Part shown: in pieces, positions 60,869 to 64,000 of the stretch | Layout: the number at the start of each line of letters is the position of its first letter | Position numbering within the stretch: position 1 is the first letter of the stretch | DNA from: CATQGW01 sp965262235 | GTDB lineage: Bacteria; Chloroflexota; Dehalococcoidia; Bin125 | DNA: 64,000 nucleotides | Direction of reading: 5' to 3' | Assembly (NCBI GenBank): GCA_965262235.1 | Contig: OZ253504.1 | Span: forward strand, 2,046,001 to 2,110,000 | The notes under the pieces: model-generated | Databases searched by the model: none | Seen by the model: only the letters and a program-made list of their open reading frames with translations | What the model was told of the DNA's origin: nothing | Made by a program: the position numbers and the translations under genes

Positions 60869-62056
60869 ATGTCGGGACCGCTCGAAGGCTACCGAATCCT
60901 CGATTTCACCCGGTTCCAGCAGGGCCCCTACGCGACGGTCATGCTGTCCGACCTCGGCGCTGAGATCTGGAAGGTCGAGCCGCCCGGCGGCGACCCCGGA
61001 CGCGGCGTCGATTCGAGCCCCGGCGAGTTCAATCGCTATTTCGAAGCGCACGACCGCGGCAAGCGCTCGATCGTCCTGGACCTGCGCAGCGATGCCGGCC
61101 GCGAGGTCGCCCTGCGCATGGTCGAGCGCGTCGATGCCGTGATCGAGAACTACCGCCCCGCTGTGATGGATCGCCTCGGTCTGGGCTACGCGACGCTCAA
61201 GGCGCTCAACCCCGGCATCGTGATGGTCTCTGCCTCCGCATTTGGTTCGCTGGGGCCGCAGGCCGGCGAGCCGGGTTACGACGTGATCGGTCAGGCCATG
61301 GGCGGCGTCATGACGCTGCACGCCGCGGGCGCGGAGGCCGAGCCGGTCACCCTGCCTGGCGGCTTCGCCGACCAGGTGGGCGCGATGCAGGCCTGCGTCG
61401 CGCTGCTCGCGGCGCTGCTGACCCGCGAGCGCAACGGCGGCGGCGGCCAGCAGGTCGATGTCTCGCTGCTCGGGTCACAGATCGCACTCCAGTCCGTTTA
61501 TCTGACCGGCTACATGCGCACCGGAGAGCAGCAATTCCAGCGCCGCCGCCGGATGCCCACGTTCACTTTCTACCGCGCGAGCGACGGCCGCTGGTTCGTG
61601 CTGGCGGTGATCGACGCGAAGAACTGGCATGCGCTCTGCGGCCTGCTCGAGCAGCCCGAGTGGGAGGCTGACGAGCGCTTCTGCGACGCCCCGGCGCGGC
61701 TGCGGAACTCCGACGCGCTCGAGGCGCTGCTCGAGGCCGCGTTCGATCGTGACGATCGGGCCGGCTGGCTGCGGCGGCTGCGCGAGGTTGACATCCCCTG
61801 CGCTCCGGTCAACGACTACGAAGCCGTGGCGGCGAGCGAGCAGGTCCGGGTCAACGGCTACATCACGGAGGTCGCCGACGAGGCCGGAGAGCTACAGCCG
61901 GTTGTGGGGCTGCCCTGGCGATTCTCGAGCACGCCCGGCGCGGTACAGGGCCACGCGCCGCTGCTCAACGCCGACGCCGATGCGATCATGGCCGAGTGCG
62001 GCTACGACCCAGCACAGATCGAAGACCTGCGCAGCCGCGGGGCGAATCCCGTCTAG
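60869..62056 (+). CDS. CaiB/BaiF CoA-transferase family protein
   Basis: A 395-residue enzyme. It opens PLEGYRILDFTRFQQGPYAT; the expected Asp of the active site lies in GGFADQVGAMQACVALL, a class III CoA-transferase feature, and the early Gln pair (QQGPYA) replaces the usual GPY setting. ATG 60869 is preceded by CGGAG. It moves CoA between carboxylic acids, or racemises; the substrate is unknown. A TATTCT -10 box lies at 60835. Confidence 0.87.
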   Translation: MSGPLEGYRILDFTRFQQGPYATVMLSDLGAEIWKVEPPGGDPGRGVDSSPGEFNRYFEAHDRGKRSIVLDLRSDAGREVALRMVERVDAVIENYRPAVMDRLGLGYATLKALNPGIVMVSASAFGSLGPQAGEPGYDVIGQAMGGVMTLHAAGAEAEPVTLPGGFADQVGAMQACVALLAALLTRERNGGGGQQVDVSLLGSQIALQSVYLTGYMRTGEQQFQRRRRMPTFTFYRASDGRWFVLAVIDAKNWHALCGLLEQPEWEADERFCDAPARLRNSDALEALLEAAFDRDDRAGWLRRLREVDIPCAPVNDYEAVAASEQVRVNGYITEVADEAGELQPVVGLPWRFSSTPGAVQGHAPLLNADADAIMAECGYDPAQIEDLRSRGANPV

Positions 62057-62086
62057 CGGCGGCGCAGCCAGAGAAACGAGCCCAAC

Positions 62087-63549
<1,463 letters not shown>

Positions 63550-63550
<1 letters not shown>

Positions 63551-64000
63551 TGGCGGCCCCCGACGCCTCGCCGCTGGAGATCGCGACGCAGCTGCTCGAT
63601 CTGGCGCGCCGCGCCGGCGCTGAGCAGGCCGATGCGGTCGCCGTCTCCTCGACCAACTCGTCGACCGACGTGCGGCTGCAGCAGATCGAGAAGATCTCCG
63701 AAGCCACGTCGCGCGCTGTGGGCCTGCGCGTGATCGTCAATGGTCGGCAGGCCGTTGTCTCGACCAGCGATGTCACCGACGCGGCGCTGGCGGAGACTGC
63801 GCAGACGGCGATGGAGCTGGCCCGCATCTCCGAGCCCGACCCGCACGCCGGCCTGCCCGACCCGTCGGAGCAGACCCGCCGGCCGGCCGAGCTGGGTCTG
63901 TTCGACGAGGAGATTCCCGCGATCGACGGCGACGAGCGTGTGCGGCGGGCGATGGTCTGCGAGCAGGCTGCACTCGACGCCAGCCCGCAGATCGGCAACA
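63550..64000 (+). CDS. tldE: TldE/PmbA-family protein, 3'-truncated by window
   Basis: ATG 63550 overlaps the tldD stop (TGATG) and the frame stays open to base 64000. The visible 150 residues (IATQLLDLARRAGAEQADAV, TDVRLQQIEKISEATSRAVG, LRVIVNGRQAVVSTSDVTD) are the N-terminal domain of PmbA/TldE. It is the non-metal partner of TldD. Confidence 0.9.

Overview
The window is a gene-dense, GC-rich piece (about two thirds G+C by eye) of a bacterial chromosome, open at both ends inside genes. The gene set suggests an aerobic, heterotrophic member of the Chloroflexota, perhaps near Dehalococcoidia, though Actinobacteria cannot be excluded from the sequence alone. The pointers are a caa3-type oxidase whose subunit I carries the YSHPAVY motif, a CtaG of the caa3 kind, a luciferase-like F420-type oxidoreductase, CaiB/BaiF CoA-transferases, DUF255 and VOC proteins, and many genes with start codons directly behind a -10 box. 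No phage, IS element, CRISPR array or rRNA operon was seen.

Layout. 1-2.8 kb: two tandem D-aminoacylase-type amidohydrolases, the first truncated by the window edge. 2.9-3.9 kb: a RelA/SpoT-domain protein overlapping a 78-residue partner. 4.1-11.3 kb: acyl-CoA carboxyltransferase, a HEXXH lipoprotein, an LLM oxidoreductase, a bacterial PH protein and an acyl-CoA ligase. 11.4-12.5 kb: two tRNA-Ser genes and a Gp37/Gp68-family protein. 13-16.3 kb: translation housekeeping genes (mnmA, rsfS, ndk, tsaB, tsaE). 16.3-30 kb: mixed metabolism (2-hydroxyacid dehydrogenase, serine hydrolase, ABC exporter, VOC/PPOX cluster, DUF255 protein, aquaporin, a RelE-like toxin pair, HAD hydrolase, glycosyltransferase, DapA-like lyase, Eis-like acetyltransferase). 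31-36.3 kb: a two-component system followed by membrane and lipid-related proteins. 36.3-39.4 kb: an AMACR-like CoA-transferase and an MFS transporter next to a deleted copy of itself. 39.5-43 kb: rsmG, a GreA with an unusual N-terminal extension, and citrate synthase.

42.8-53.2 kb is the most coherent block. It encodes a membrane protein with two subunit-IV-like modules, then ctaC-ctaD-ctaE-ctaG-ctaA-ctaB, that is, the oxidase subunits, its copper assembly factor and heme A synthesis, all on one strand. A convergent ABC transporter plus thioredoxin-like lipoprotein operon follows. 53-64 kb holds NAD synthetase, two LysM proteins (one a seven-LysM M23 endopeptidase), an enoyl-CoA hydratase, a second CoA-transferase and the start of a tldD-tldE pair.

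The most interesting signals are: a recurrent TANNNT box placed 6-7 or 9 nt before start codons (leaderless or near-leaderless mRNAs); a GreA fused to what looks like an integrase-type core-binding domain; a soluble nuclease-fold-like domain fused to duplicated oxidase-subunit-IV-like modules; an insertion in the CuA domain of subunit II; the RelA/SpoT two-gene module; an rsmG frame without a normal start codon; a doubly deleted MFS paralogue that keeps its promoter; and a roughly 200 bp hairpin-rich repeat present three times.
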